From Azospirillaceae bacterium (lineage in GTDB: Bacteria; Pseudomonadota; Alphaproteobacteria; Azospirillales; Azospirillaceae): a stretch of 64,000 nucleotides of DNA. A program made the translations under genes and the position numbers. Of the stretch, positions 36,516 through 43,797 are shown in pieces; position 1 is the first letter of the stretch, and every line of letters begins with the position of its first letter. The notes beneath the pieces were generated by a model. The model was not told the origin of the DNA. It ran no database searches and saw nothing but the letters and a program-made list of their open reading frames with translations. Location of the stretch: NCBI GenBank assembly GCA_028283825.1, contig JAPWJW010000001.1, forward strand, positions 744,001 to 808,000, in the 5' to 3' direction.

Positions 36516-37046
36516 TCAGGAAGCGTGGCTGTCGTCCATCCACCAGCGCCGGCTCAACGCCTGCACATCTTCCATCTGCCGGTCCAGGACGCCCAGAATG
36601 CCGCCGGTCCACGTCTCGAACACGGCGCTGCCGTCCAGCGCCCGCACATTCTGCGGCAGGGTGCGGATCAGGTAGACCGTGTTTTCCCCATGATCATAGT
36701 CGTGGCCCAGTTGCTGGAAATAGAAACCCGGCATCTTGAAGCGCGGCGTGCCGCGATAGGCCAGCACCACGGTGTCATAGCTGCGTTCGTCCAGCGCCGC
36801 CGCCGTCTGCAGCAGGGCGCGCAGCACGTCCAGGGGGCTGGCGGCCGGCTGGGTGCCCCAGATATCCACGACCAGGGTATCGGGCAGGACAAACCCGCGA
36901 TGATAGGCCACGACATGCACGGGGCCATTCCGGGGATCCTTGCCCAAGGCGTGCGCCACCGGCAATGCGACAAAGGCAAAGTTCCAGACGGCGATGGCCG
37001 CGACCAGGACGGCCAGTCCGATGGCCCCTTTCACCCACGTCTTCAA
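36516..37046 (-). CDS. Unknown membrane-anchored protein
   Basis: No family recognised. 176 residues from a TTG start at 37046 (reading (M)KTWVKGAIGLAVLVAAIAVWNFAF), which has GGAG 11 nt upstream and puts a transmembrane anchor at the N-terminus. An ATG at 37109 would extend the frame by 21 residues but has no ribosome site and falls in an inverted repeat, so the TTG is preferred. The outer part (about 130 residues) includes DTVVLAYRGTPRFKMPGFYFQQLGHDYDHG and ENTVYLIRTLPQ and is probably periplasmic. Confidence 0.6.
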   Translation of the reverse strand: MKTWVKGAIGLAVLVAAIAVWNFAFVALPVAHALGKDPRNGPVHVVAYHRGFVLPDTLVVDIWGTQPAASPLDVLRALLQTAAALDERSYDTVVLAYRGTPRFKMPGFYFQQLGHDYDHGENTVYLIRTLPQNVRALDGSAVFETWTGGILGVLDRQMEDVQALSRRWWMDDSHAS

Positions 37047-37108
37047 GTCGCAGAATCTCCGCAGCGAGCATAACTGACGCCATGCTAGCGCTACCGGGGA
37101 ATAATGCA

Positions 37109-37131
37109 ATCGATAGGCGTAAAATATCGAT
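37109..37131 (-). promoter_or_regulatory. AT-rich inverted repeat upstream of the unknown membrane protein
   Basis: ATCGATA (37109-37115) and TATCGAT (37125-37131) are perfect inverted arms 9 bp apart in an AT-rich block between the racemase stop (37135) and the TTG start at 37046. It has the look of a dimeric repressor site in the leader of the downstream gene. Confidence 0.45.
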
Positions 37132-37134
37132 ATA

Positions 37135-37830
37135 TTAATACGTTAACGCGAAATCCATCGCCATTTCGGCGTGCAGGCGCGTCGTGTCGAAAACCGGCAG
37201 ATCAATGTCGCTTTTATTGATGATCATGCCGATTTCGGTGCAGCCCAGGATAACGCCGTCGGCGCCCCGCGCCACCAGCCGTTCCACCTCCGCCAGGATG
37301 GCGGCCTTGGACTCCGAGCGGACCACACCCTGGCACAATTCCGCATAAATGATGTGGTGCACGGTGTCGCGTCCGGGCGCGTCCGGGATCAGGGCGTCCA
37401 CCCCATAATGCTGTGCCAGGTGGCCGCGGTAGAATTCCTGCTCCATGGTGTAACGCGTGGCCAGCAGGGCCGGGCGGGTGCTGCCGGCGGCCTTCAGTGC
37501 GCGGCCAGTCGCGTCGGCGATGTGCAGCAGGGGGATGGACGTCGCCGCCCGCACGGCGTCGGCCGTCTTGTGCATGGTGTTGGCGCCGATCATCAGCGCC
37601 TCGGCGCCTGCGCCCTGCAGGCGGCGGGCGGCGTCGGCCATCAGGGCGCCGGCCCCGGCCCAGTCGCCGGCCTGCTGCTTGGCCGCCACCTCGGCGAAAT
37701 CCACCGACCACAGCAGCACGCGGGCGGAATGCAGCCCGCCCAGCCGGTCGCGGGCGATGGTGTTCAGGTGGCGGTAATACAGGGCGGTGCTTTCCCAGCT
37801 CATCCCGCCGATCAGGCCCAGCAGCCGCAT
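37135..37830 (-). CDS. Aspartate/glutamate racemase family protein (YgeA-like)
   Basis: 231 residues of the PLP-independent amino-acid racemase family: RLLGLIGGMSWESTALYYRHLN at the start, the first active-site segment IGANTMHK (T85 where many homologues have Cys) and the second, LGCTEIGMII, with the catalytic Cys. The Thr/Cys pair is the pattern of YgeA-type broad-range racemases rather than of classical aspartate racemase. Cytoplasmic. It is 38 bp downstream of a TetR gene on the same strand and is likely co-transcribed. Confidence 0.92.
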   Translation of the reverse strand: MRLLGLIGGMSWESTALYYRHLNTIARDRLGGLHSARVLLWSVDFAEVAAKQQAGDWAGAGALMADAARRLQGAGAEALMIGANTMHKTADAVRAATSIPLLHIADATGRALKAAGSTRPALLATRYTMEQEFYRGHLAQHYGVDALIPDAPGRDTVHHIIYAELCQGVVRSESKAAILAEVERLVARGADGVILGCTEIGMIINKSDIDLPVFDTTRLHAEMAMDFALTY

Positions 37831-37868
37831 GGTGCGTCCCCGTTTCCCATTGTCAGGGCGAAACGGTC

Positions 37869-38417
37869 TCACAGCACCATGGACGCCGCCAGTTGGAAGG
37901 GCGCACGGGTGCGTTGCACCCGGGCCAGCAGCCAGGCGCCCTCCAGCGCGATGAAGAAGCGTTCCGCCCGCTGGCGGGGATCGGGCACGCCCAGGCGCTC
38001 CGCATGGGCCGTCGTGCGGGCGGCCCAATCCTCCAGCACCTCGGCCACCACGGCGGACAGGCGCGTGGACTCCGGTATGGCGCCGATGACCAGGGCGGTG
38101 ACCGGGCAGCCGTCGCGCCATTCCGACGCCTCGAACCAGTCGGCAATGCTGCCGGCCAGGCTGTGGACGCCGTCGGCGAAGGTGGCGGCCTCCGCAAACG
38201 CTTGGTCGATCATGCGGGCGATGCGGTGGCCGGCCAGGCGTGCGGCCTCCTCCGCCAGTTCCTCCTTGCCGCCGGGGAAGTGGTGGTAGAACGAGCCCTT
38301 GGGCGCGCCGCTGACGGCGATGATCTCATTCAGGCCGACGCCATTGTAGCCCTTGCGCCGGAACAGGGTCACGGCGGTATCGACGAAGTGTTTCTTGGCA
38401 TCGGAAAGGCGCGGCAT
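37869..38417 (-). CDS. TetR/AcrR-family regulator
   Basis: 182 residues from ATG 38417 (MPRLSDAKKHFVDTAVTLFRRKGYNGVGLNEIIAVSGAPKGSFYHHFPGGKEEL), preceded by AAAGGGGG. The HTH is textbook TetR, of the LmrA/YxaF-like subgroup (GAPKGSFYHHFPGGK). It is divergent from an alpha/beta hydrolase (38516) and upstream of the racemase. The 98-bp gap holds GACCGACCGAC (minus strand), a plausible binding site that could control both directions. Confidence 0.92.
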   Translation of the reverse strand: MPRLSDAKKHFVDTAVTLFRRKGYNGVGLNEIIAVSGAPKGSFYHHFPGGKEELAEEAARLAGHRIARMIDQAFAEAATFADGVHSLAGSIADWFEASEWRDGCPVTALVIGAIPESTRLSAVVAEVLEDWAARTTAHAERLGVPDPRQRAERFFIALEGAWLLARVQRTRAPFQLAASMVL

Positions 38418-38436
38418 CCCCCTTTCATGCCAATTG

Positions 38437-38452
38437 TATGTCGGTCGGTCTA
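38437..38452 (-). promoter_or_regulatory. Candidate TetR operator in the divergent gap
   Basis: The minus strand reads TAGACCGACCGACATA, with repeated GACC units like those bound by several LmrA/YxaF-type TetR repressors. It lies between the TetR gene and the divergent hydrolase. The palindrome is imperfect, so this is a suggestion from position and motif. Confidence 0.35.
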
Positions 38453-38515
38453 GTGATAACGGTTCTATGGTGACTGCCATAGAATGGGCATCGCGAGAGA
38501 ACCGGGGAGGGGGCG

Positions 38516-39394
38516 ATGGCGGCGGAACAGGCGCGGGTGCTGGAACAGGCGGTGGACCTCGCCACGCCGGATGGAAAACGCCTGGCCGGCCGGCTGGTGC
38601 TGCCCGTCGGTGAGGGGGTGCCCAAGGTGGCGGTGGTCCTGCATGGCGCCACCGGCGTGCCGCGTGATTATTACGCCCGTTTCGCCGCCTGGCTGGCCCA
38701 GGCGCGCAATGCCGCCGTGCTGATCTACGACTATCGGGATTTCGGCGCTTCGGCCACCGGGCCGGCCAACCGCTCCGACGCCACCATGGCGGCCTGGGGC
38801 GTGGTGGACCAGGCGGCGGCGTTGGACTTCCTCTGCGCGCGCTTCCCGGTGGCGGAAATTTGGGTGGTGGGCCATTCCCTGGGCGGCATGTGCCTGCCCT
38901 TCCACGCGAACGCCGGGCGGGTGGCGCGGCTGATCGCGGTCGCCTCGGGGCCGGCGCATTGGACCAAGCATCCGCTGGCCTACATGCCGTCCGTCATCGC
39001 CTTCTGGTTTCTGCTGGGCCCCCTGGCCACGGCTGTGCTGGGGTACCTGCCGGGGCGGCTGCTGGGCTTGGGCGCCGACCTGCCCCCGGGCGTGTTCTGG
39101 CAGTGGCGGCGCTGGTGCACGTCACGCGGCTTTTATCGGGGCGATTGGGGGCGGCACATGCCGCAGCCGGTGCTGGGCCGCATGACCGGTGCTGTCACCC
39201 TGGTGGCCGTCCAGGACGACCAGATGATGCCGCCGGAAAGGGTGCGCCGGCTGGCGGACTTCTACCCCGCGGCGCGCATCGGCCACCGCCTCATCACGCC
39301 GGCGGAGGCCGGGTCCAAGGCCATCGGCCATCTGCGCCTGTTCGCGGAGCGTAACGCCCGCGCCTGGCCCCTGTTGCTGGAGGATGCGGCTTAG
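38516..39394 (+). CDS. Alpha/beta hydrolase
   Basis: 292 residues, no signal peptide. Nucleophile elbow GHSLGGM near residue 120, oxyanion segment VVLHGATGVPRDYY, and a C-terminal acid/histidine region (VAVQDDQMMPP and IGHRLITP or KAIGHLRLF). ATG 38516 follows GGGGAGGGGG. The insert YMPSVIAFWFLLGPLATAVLGYLP is hydrophobic and may form a lid. Divergent from a TetR gene that may repress it. It ends 4 bp into the convergent ferritin-like gene. Substrate unknown. Confidence 0.85.
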   Translation: MAAEQARVLEQAVDLATPDGKRLAGRLVLPVGEGVPKVAVVLHGATGVPRDYYARFAAWLAQARNAAVLIYDYRDFGASATGPANRSDATMAAWGVVDQAAALDFLCARFPVAEIWVVGHSLGGMCLPFHANAGRVARLIAVASGPAHWTKHPLAYMPSVIAFWFLLGPLATAVLGYLPGRLLGLGADLPPGVFWQWRRWCTSRGFYRGDWGRHMPQPVLGRMTGAVTLVAVQDDQMMPPERVRRLADFYPAARIGHRLITPAEAGSKAIGHLRLFAERNARAWPLLLEDAA

Positions 39395-40083
39395 GCGGCG
39401 ACGGCCGCCGGCGGGGCCACGGCGCGTTCCAGCCGACCCAGCAGCACGCCGAACAGGGCGGTTTCGGCCCGGCACATCTCCAGCAGGCGGCCGGCGTCCC
39501 AGGCGCCCAGGCTTTCCAGCCGGGTGCCCATGTCGGCCAGATGGCCCTGTTCCTCGGCCAGCAGGCCTTTCAGGGAAATCCTGGAGCCGGCGGCGCGCAA
39601 CGCCGTCTCATACAAATGGTAGAACCACACCGCGCGGAACTCCACGATCAGCGACACGTGCAGGTACAGGACCTTGGAGCGGGGCGGTTCGCCCGCCAGG
39701 CGCTGCTCCACGGCCATGTCCAGCTTCTGGAAATACAGGCGGCCGGCGGCTGGCGACAGCAGGTCGGCCTGGACATAGTCCAGCGGCCGGCGGGCCACAC
39801 CCTCGGCATGGCGCTTGAAGAAGAAGGCGTGGCGCGCCTCTTCCGCCAGGTGTTTCAGCGTCGGCTGGTCCATGCCGGCGCCGTGCTGGGTGATCATGAT
39901 CTTGTTGCTGCCCATATGTTCCATCAGGGACAGCTCATTCATGAAGCGGGCATGGGATGTCGGCGTGCGCAGGATTTCGGTCAGGAAGGACTGAACCCGG
40001 GGCAACAGGGCCGCATTGTCGGCCTCGAACGCCGTGCGCACCGCATCCAATGACATCTGCATGACCGTGAAACCTGTTTCCAT
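39391..40083 (-). CDS. Ferritin-like di-iron protein of unknown role
   Basis: 230 residues, predicted helical. The ligand pattern of di-iron four-helix bundles is present: E50 in FMNELSLMEH, E82xxH85 in LAEEARHAFF, E148 in LIVEFRAVWFYH and E178xxH181 in LAEEQGHLADM. This E...ExxH...E...ExxH spacing matches ferritin-like oxygenases and oxidases more than iron-storage ferritin, but I cannot name the reaction. No signal peptide, so cytoplasmic. Start ATG 40083; internal ATGs at 40062 and 40056 are alternatives. It overlaps the convergent hydrolase by 4 bp. Confidence 0.75.
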   Translation of the reverse strand: METGFTVMQMSLDAVRTAFEADNAALLPRVQSFLTEILRTPTSHARFMNELSLMEHMGSNKIMITQHGAGMDQPTLKHLAEEARHAFFFKRHAEGVARRPLDYVQADLLSPAAGRLYFQKLDMAVEQRLAGEPPRSKVLYLHVSLIVEFRAVWFYHLYETALRAAGSRISLKGLLAEEQGHLADMGTRLESLGAWDAGRLLEMCRAETALFGVLLGRLERAVAPPAAVAA

Positions 40084-40211
40084 GAAGCCCCGTCGGGCGG
40101 CGGCGCACTCTGCGCGCGGGTGGCGGGACCGGGCAACATGAATCGACGCCGTGGTTATGCCACCATCGACGCGCCATCATGGTGCATCATCCAGGGGGAA
40201 GCCCACCGCCC

Positions 40212-41900
40212 ATGTCCAGGCCCGCGACATACCGATCTTCAGGTCCAATCCGCGCAATGCTCGTGGTGCTGGCCTTGTTATTGCCGCTGCCGACTGGTCC
40301 GGTCTGGGCCCGCCAGGACGCGTGGACACCGGATGCCGACAGCACCCCTGTCGTGGATCCACCGGCCCGCGTGGGGCGCCTGGCCCGGGTGCAGGGTACC
40401 GTCTCCTTTCGCGCCGATGGGGCTAATGAAGGGGATTGGACCGTCGTCCCACCCAACTATCCGCTGACCGGCGGCAACGATCTGTGGGTGGAGGCCGGAT
40501 CCGGCGCGGTGGTGGAGGTCTCGATCACCCGGGTGGCGCTGGACGGCGGCACGGAACTGGACATCACCACCCTGGACGACCACGCGCTGGTGGCCGATCT
40601 GGTCCAGGGCCAGATCTATGTTCGCGTCCGCGGGTTGCTGCCCGACGAAAGCTACACCTTCCGCACCCCGCGCGGCGACGTCACCCTGGACGCGCCCGGG
40701 CGCTATCAACTGTCGGCCGGCGACGGCCAGGCGTCGACGCGCGTCACCGTCCTGGAAGGCCTGGCGTGGATCAATGGCGACGGACTGTCCCTGCGCCTGC
40801 AGGGCGGCCAGACGGGGGAGATATCGGGCGATGACCCGCCCAACATCAGCGTGCTGCCGGTCCAGCGTGACGCCTTCCTGACGGGCGCGCTGGCGGCCGA
40901 CCGGGTGGGGTCCTCCACCCCGCCCGACCTGCTGGGCATGCCGGGGGCCGATGACCTGGCGTCCTACGGTGTCTGGCAGGTCACGCCGGATTACGGCCAG
41001 GTCTGGTATCCACAGGTGGCGCCGGACTGGGCGCCCTACCGCCAGGGCAGTTGGGTCGATGTGGCGCCCTGGGGCCGGACATGGATCGACAGCGCGCCGT
41101 GGGGTTTCGCGCCCTTCCACTATGGGCGCTGGGTGGACATCCGGGGCCGTTGGGCTTGGGCGCCGCGCGGCGGCAATGTCGTGCCGGGCGCGCCGTTCCG
41201 CCCGGTCTATGCGCCGGCCCTGGTGGCTTTCTTCGGCGCGGGACCGTCGGTCGGCTGGTGCCCCCTGGGGTGGCAGGAGCCCTACCGGCCCTGGTACCGG
41301 ACCAGCCGGTTCTACGTGGACTATGTCAACCGCCCGGCGGTGCGTGGTTTCACCCGGGGCGTGGGCGACCGTTCCCTTGACAGTTATGCCGACTGGCGCG
41401 GCGCATCGATGATGGCGGCCGACGGCAGGCGGGGGGTGCGCCCCTTCGACGACCGGCAGTTCGGCGGCCCCGCCCGTGCCATGGCGGGCGGCCCGCCTCC
41501 GTCCTTTGGTCAAGGGGTGTCGCCGGCGGCCACCCATCCCCCGCACAGGCCCAAGCCCAGGCCATTGTCGCGTCCCGATGTCTCATCCGCAGGTCGCCCG
41601 CTGCCGATGATGAATGGTCCCACGGAGCGGCCCGCGCCGGTTTGGAGGGGCGACCGGCGCCCCGACGCGGCTCGCGCCCAAGCCCCCATGCAGCACGGCC
41701 CGCCTGATGCACGGCCGGGGCCGCCGCGTCCGCCGGATCATCACCCGCCGTCCGGCCCTCCTGCGCAACAGGCGCGGCCAATGCCACATCCCACGGCACC
41801 TCAGGCCCAGGCGCGCCCCGTCCCGGTCCAGCCATCCCATCCGGAACCGGCACGGCCGGCGCCTGGGCGCAATGACAGCCCCGCCCTGCCGCGCCGATAG
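40212..41900 (+). CDS. Exported FecR-like/DUF6600 protein with proline-rich tail
   Basis: 562 residues. A signal peptide (MLVVLALLLPLPTGPVWARQ) is followed by a FecR-like beta domain (about 50-220: RVQGTVSFR, WVEAGSGAVVEV, YTFRTPRGDVTLDAPGRYQL), then a Trp/Tyr-rich DUF6600 part with repeats of the type W(A)PYRQGSWVDV, GFAPFHYGRWVDI and WAWAPRG, and finally a disordered tail rich in Pro, Arg and His (about 430-562). Proteins of this layout are frequent in Rhodospirillales and have no assigned function. The true start could be the ATG at 40257. Confidence 0.82.
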   Translation: MSRPATYRSSGPIRAMLVVLALLLPLPTGPVWARQDAWTPDADSTPVVDPPARVGRLARVQGTVSFRADGANEGDWTVVPPNYPLTGGNDLWVEAGSGAVVEVSITRVALDGGTELDITTLDDHALVADLVQGQIYVRVRGLLPDESYTFRTPRGDVTLDAPGRYQLSAGDGQASTRVTVLEGLAWINGDGLSLRLQGGQTGEISGDDPPNISVLPVQRDAFLTGALAADRVGSSTPPDLLGMPGADDLASYGVWQVTPDYGQVWYPQVAPDWAPYRQGSWVDVAPWGRTWIDSAPWGFAPFHYGRWVDIRGRWAWAPRGGNVVPGAPFRPVYAPALVAFFGAGPSVGWCPLGWQEPYRPWYRTSRFYVDYVNRPAVRGFTRGVGDRSLDSYADWRGASMMAADGRRGVRPFDDRQFGGPARAMAGGPPPSFGQGVSPAATHPPHRPKPRPLSRPDVSSAGRPLPMMNGPTERPAPVWRGDRRPDAARAQAPMQHGPPDARPGPPRPPDHHPPSGPPAQQARPMPHPTAPQAQARPVPVQPSHPEPARPAPGRNDSPALPRR

Positions 41901-41909
41901 ACGCCAAGC

Positions 41910-42248
41910 TCAGGTCGGGTCCGGCGCGCGGAAACTATCGTGGTGGCGGATGACTTCCTTGATGATGAAGTTCAGGAACTTGGCGGCGAAGTCGGGGTCC
42001 AGGTGCGCGCCTTCGGCCAGGCGGCGCAGGCGCTCGATCTGGGCGGCCTCGCGGCCGGGGTCGCTGCTGGGCAGGTCGATGCGGGCTTTCAGCGCCCCCA
42101 CCTGCTGGGTGCATTTGAACCGCTCGGCCAGCATGTAGATCAGGGCGGCGTCGATGTTGTCGATGCTGTCGCGCAGGCGCTGCAACTCGGGATGGGTGCC
42201 CCCCGGCGTACTGGTGGGGGCGGGGTTCTCGGCGCCGGACATGGGCAC
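41910..42248 (-). CDS. Chorismate mutase, AroQ class
   Basis: 112 residues. It converts chorismate to prephenate for Phe and Tyr synthesis. The helical AroQ core is clear: LQRLRDSIDNIDAALIYMLAERFKCTQQVGALKA, with the Arg, Asp and Glu/Lys residues of the active site, and DFAAKFLNFIIKEVIRHHD at the end. It is a stand-alone domain of normal length. ATG 42242 is a possible second start. Cytoplasmic. Works downstream of the DAHP synthase encoded at 31772. Confidence 0.9.
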   Translation of the reverse strand: MPMSGAENPAPTSTPGGTHPELQRLRDSIDNIDAALIYMLAERFKCTQQVGALKARIDLPSSDPGREAAQIERLRRLAEGAHLDPDFAAKFLNFIIKEVIRHHDSFRAPDPT

Positions 42249-42571
42249 TCCTTCATCGCGCGGACGATCTGTCGGGCGCAGACATTAACGTCCCCGGCGG
42301 CGTATCGGCAGTGAAATTTGCAGGGGGCCTTTTATAATAAATGATCCCATATAATCGGATTTTTGCGCGATGTCGTCCGTCCGAGGGCCATTTCACGATA
42401 TAATAACGTCAAGCTGAATGTCGGATAGGGGCAGCGGCGGCGGTTTAGGCCGTGCCCCATTAATTCCCGGTCTGCGACCATTTTTCGCCACCTTTGGCTG
42501 TTTTCCTGTAACTGCCCGGTGATGCCGGGCGTCCGGGGCAGCCGCCCCATTTTGTCAGAAGGACGAAGCCC
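42249..42571 (+). promoter_or_regulatory. AT-rich upstream region of the histidine-run peptide gene
   Basis: 323 bp with no gene. Two TATAAT boxes are at 42350-42355 and 42399-42404 in a local AT-rich block, an obvious contrast to the surrounding G+C-rich DNA. Closer to the gene, TTTTTCGCCACC (42481-42492) also occurs upstream of the next exported gene (43023-43034). AAGGA near 42560 is the ribosome site. Confidence 0.45.
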
Positions 42572-42799
42572 ATGCTTTCCACGACCGACAAGACCGCCGG
42601 CCAGTCCCGGTTCCGCCCCTTCCTGGCGCGCGGTGCAGCCGCGCTGGCCTTGGTTGCCGGCCTGGTGGCGGCTCCCCTGATGACCGGGACCGCCCAGGCG
42701 CAGGTGGTGGTGGTCAAGCATCCCGTGCACCACCATCACCATCACCACCACCATCATCATCACCATCGCATGGTGCACCACGTGGTCCACCCCCATTGA
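42572..42799 (+). CDS. Small secreted histidine-run peptide
   Basis: 75 residues. A twin-part N-terminus with a basic region (RFRPFLAR) and hydrophobic core (GAAALALVAGLVAAPLM) ends in a good signal-peptidase site after A43 (TAQA). The 32-residue mature peptide has 18 His: H50, a run H53-H65 of 13, and H69, H70, H73, H75. AAGGA about 10 nt before the ATG supports translation. Such runs bind Ni2+, Zn2+ or Cu2+ tightly, so a periplasmic metal buffer or scavenger is a fair inference. No metal transporter is adjacent. I know no named family for it. Confidence 0.8.
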   Translation: MLSTTDKTAGQSRFRPFLARGAAALALVAGLVAAPLMTGTAQAQVVVVKHPVHHHHHHHHHHHHHRMVHHVVHPH

Positions 42800-42860
42800 T
42801 CAAGGGCCCCTGATCGGCGCGCGGGACGCGACTTTTCAGGGGTAGCACCCGCCTTCTAAA

Positions 42861-42874
42861 GACCTGATCAGGTC
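42861..42874. promoter_or_regulatory. Perfect 14-bp palindrome
   Basis: GACCTGATCAGGTC is a perfect palindrome without spacer between the histidine-run gene and the terminator at 42881. It could be a protein-binding site or the lower part of the 3'-end structure; nothing in the window identifies a partner. Confidence 0.35.
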
Positions 42875-42880
42875 TGAACG

Positions 42881-42918
42881 ACACCCCGGTGGAACCGAAC
42901 CGTTCCCCGGGGTGTTTT
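42881..42918 (+). terminator. Rho-independent terminator of the histidine-run gene
   Basis: ACACCCCGG (42881-42889) pairs with CCGGGGTGT (42907-42915), with GGAAC/GTTCC inside, followed by TTTTC. About 80 nt after the stop codon. Confidence 0.85.
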
Positions 42919-43087
42919 CATGGGGCGCGCCATCCCGGGTTGCACGCCACCATCGACGATCCCGGGATGGGGCAAAGGACATACCCCCGCCCTGACCACA
43001 TTGTTTGCGGTGCCGCGACGCTTTTTCGCCACCATTGGGCGGTCCCCTGAAATCACGCGATTCCTACAGGTCAAGGAGGACGACCCC

Positions 43088-43633
43088 ATGCTCACGAAGT
43101 TTACCGCCCCGGGCTGGACCCGCAAGGTGACCGCGCTGACCCTGGCCGCCGGCTTGGCGTCAGCACCGGTGTTGAGCGCGGCCGCCTGGGCGCAGACCGC
43201 CCCGCCGACCGGCACCCCCATGCCCGGCACGCCGGAGGCCGAAGGGCCCAGCACCGCCGGCCGGTCCAGCAACCTGCCGCCCGCCCCCGACAGCACGTCG
43301 CCCAATCCATCAAACTCCCACACCCTGCCGGGCGACCGCGACCAGCCGGACACCAGTTCGACCATGCCGCCGGCCCCGTCGGACCAGGGGCCGTCCTATT
43401 CGTCCCCGTCCTCTTCCCAGGCGATCGGGGAAAAGCCGCCGGTGGTGCAGCCGTTGCCGGCGCACGATCCCAATGACGACAAGGGCAAGACGACCAAAAA
43501 GTCATCGAAGAGCCATGGCGGCGGCATGAAGAAGACCGACCCGGGCATGGGGTCGGATGAATCCTCCCCGCCGCCGGCGCCATCCAATACCGATAGCGGC
43601 GCGAGCAACCAGCCGGAGACACCGCGCCACTAA
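43088..43633 (+). CDS. Exported Pro/Ser-rich low-complexity protein
   Basis: 181 residues with a signal peptide (VTALTLAAGLASAPVLSAAAWAQ, cleavage near 36). The mature part is disordered: rich in Pro, Ser, Thr, Gly and Asp with no predicted fold and no Cys. ATG 43088 has an excellent ribosome site AAGGAGGA. A motif TTTTTCGCCACC 54 bp upstream of the start is shared with the histidine-run gene, so the two may be expressed together. It is closed by a strong terminator at 43662. Role unknown; it could be an envelope linker or matrix protein. Confidence 0.7.
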   Translation: MLTKFTAPGWTRKVTALTLAAGLASAPVLSAAAWAQTAPPTGTPMPGTPEAEGPSTAGRSSNLPPAPDSTSPNPSNSHTLPGDRDQPDTSSTMPPAPSDQGPSYSSPSSSQAIGEKPPVVQPLPAHDPNDDKGKTTKKSSKSHGGGMKKTDPGMGSDESSPPPAPSNTDSGASNQPETPRH

Positions 43634-43661
43634 CCTTTTGAAATGCCTATGTGATGACCAG

Positions 43662-43692
43662 AACCCCCGGGACGGATACGCCCGGGGGTTTT
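43662..43692 (+). terminator. Rho-independent terminator
   Basis: AACCCCCGGG (43662-43671) pairs with CCCGGGGGTT (43681-43690), followed by TTG and more T residues. It ends the Pro/Ser-rich gene. Confidence 0.88.
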
Positions 43693-43797
43693 GTTCGTGC
43701 GCACGGCGCCTTTTTCTCTGAGCAGATTTATCGTACAAAAGCGCGCCGGCTTCGTGCCGCCCAAAGAACAATCTGATCCGGGAGGATGTGGCGCCCC

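Noticed and set aside
42700-42790. CAC/CAT run as a microsatellite or CRISPR-like repeat
   Set aside because: The codons are mixed and stay in frame within a gene that has a signal peptide; there are no spacers.
42332-42796. Minus-strand frame opposite the histidine-run gene (Met/Val-rich start)
   Set aside because: The Met/Val run is the reverse of the CAC/CAT codons; signal peptide, ribosome site and terminator all support the plus-strand gene.
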